24,240 nucleotides of DNA, taken from the NCBI GenBank assembly GCA_910583795.1, contig CAJTZQ010000004.1:1-24240 (forward strand), read 5' to 3'. The notes under the pieces are model-generated. The model was given only the letters and a program-made list of their open reading frames with translations, searched no databases and was not told the origin of the DNA. The position numbers and the translations under genes were made by a program. Below are positions 24,179 to 24,240 of the stretch, piece after piece (the first letter of the stretch is position 1; each line of letters begins with the position of its first letter). This stretch comes from an uncultured Muribaculaceae bacterium. Its GTDB lineage: Bacteria; Bacteroidota; Bacteroidia; Bacteroidales; Muribaculaceae.

Positions 24179-24240
24179 GGTTGAGAGTTTAGGGTTGAGA
24201 GTTTAGGGTTGAGAGTTTAGGGTTGAGAGTTTAGGGTTGA
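24176..24240 (+). repeat. Alternating heptamer array TAGGGTT/GAGAGTT starting on the symporter stop
   Basis: From the TAG stop at 24176 the sequence strictly alternates TAGGGTT and GAGAGTT (14-bp compound period): five copies of the first and four of the second, then GA, running off the window edge. Total length is unknown. The word TAGGGTT is shared with the array after pheA. Confidence 0.95.

Overview
The window looks like a chromosomal segment from a member of the Bacteroidales, possibly a gut Muribaculaceae-type organism; the family level is a guess. The evidence is the Bacteroidota promoter pattern (TTG, 19-20 bp, TAnnTTTG) upstream of several genes, the general lack of Shine-Dalgarno sequences, a DAHP synthase/chorismate mutase fusion of the Bacteroidota type, a GH51 arabinofuranosidase, and secreted DUF3857/transglutaminase-like proteins. 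There are no rRNA, tRNA, CRISPR, phage or transposase genes. All thirteen genes appear intact.

Layout, left to right. (1) 1-376 is non-coding: an inverted pair of AT-rich 7-bp-period repeats bracketed by a 9-bp direct repeat, then a leader hairpin. (2) 377-3351 (+) is a translationally coupled ppk1-ppx pair for polyphosphate synthesis and breakdown. (3) 3349-3498 is a heptamer tandem array starting on the ppx stop codon, followed by a perfect 24-bp hairpin. (4) 3536-6013 (-) is a secreted GH51 alpha-L-arabinofuranosidase with its own promoter. (5) 6318-16716 (-) is a seven-gene co-directional cluster transcribed leftward. It starts with a MetB-type trans-sulfuration enzyme, a MalY/PatB C-S lyase, MetF and MetH, which together take an activated homoserine to methionine. 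It continues with prephenate dehydratase, an aminotransferase and DAHP synthase/chorismate mutase, which together make phenylalanine, and ends at a strong intrinsic terminator. (6) 17088-21190 (+) is an overlapping pair of secreted DUF3857-type proteins. The first keeps a Cys-His-Asp transglutaminase triad; the second appears to have lost the Cys and His. (7) 21290-22624 (-) is a secreted histidine acid phosphatase. (8) 22823-24178 (+) is an 11-TM sodium-coupled amino-acid symporter of the NSS/LeuT family.

The most unusual structure is outside the genes. Short tandem arrays with a strict 7-bp period occur at several places. Three of them (after ppx, pheA and the symporter) begin exactly on the stop codon of the upstream gene and read on that gene's coding strand. 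Their words share a GRGT core and carry TGA or TAG, so a 7-bp period closes all three reading frames within 21 bp. Related words on the opposite strand sit just upstream of two start codons (aminotransferase and GH51). The arrays differ in word sequence but share period, core and placement, which suggests one family of sequence-drifting intergenic repeats. This is the best candidate here for something undescribed. The catalytic/pseudo-enzyme DUF3857 pair and the structured metB leader come next.
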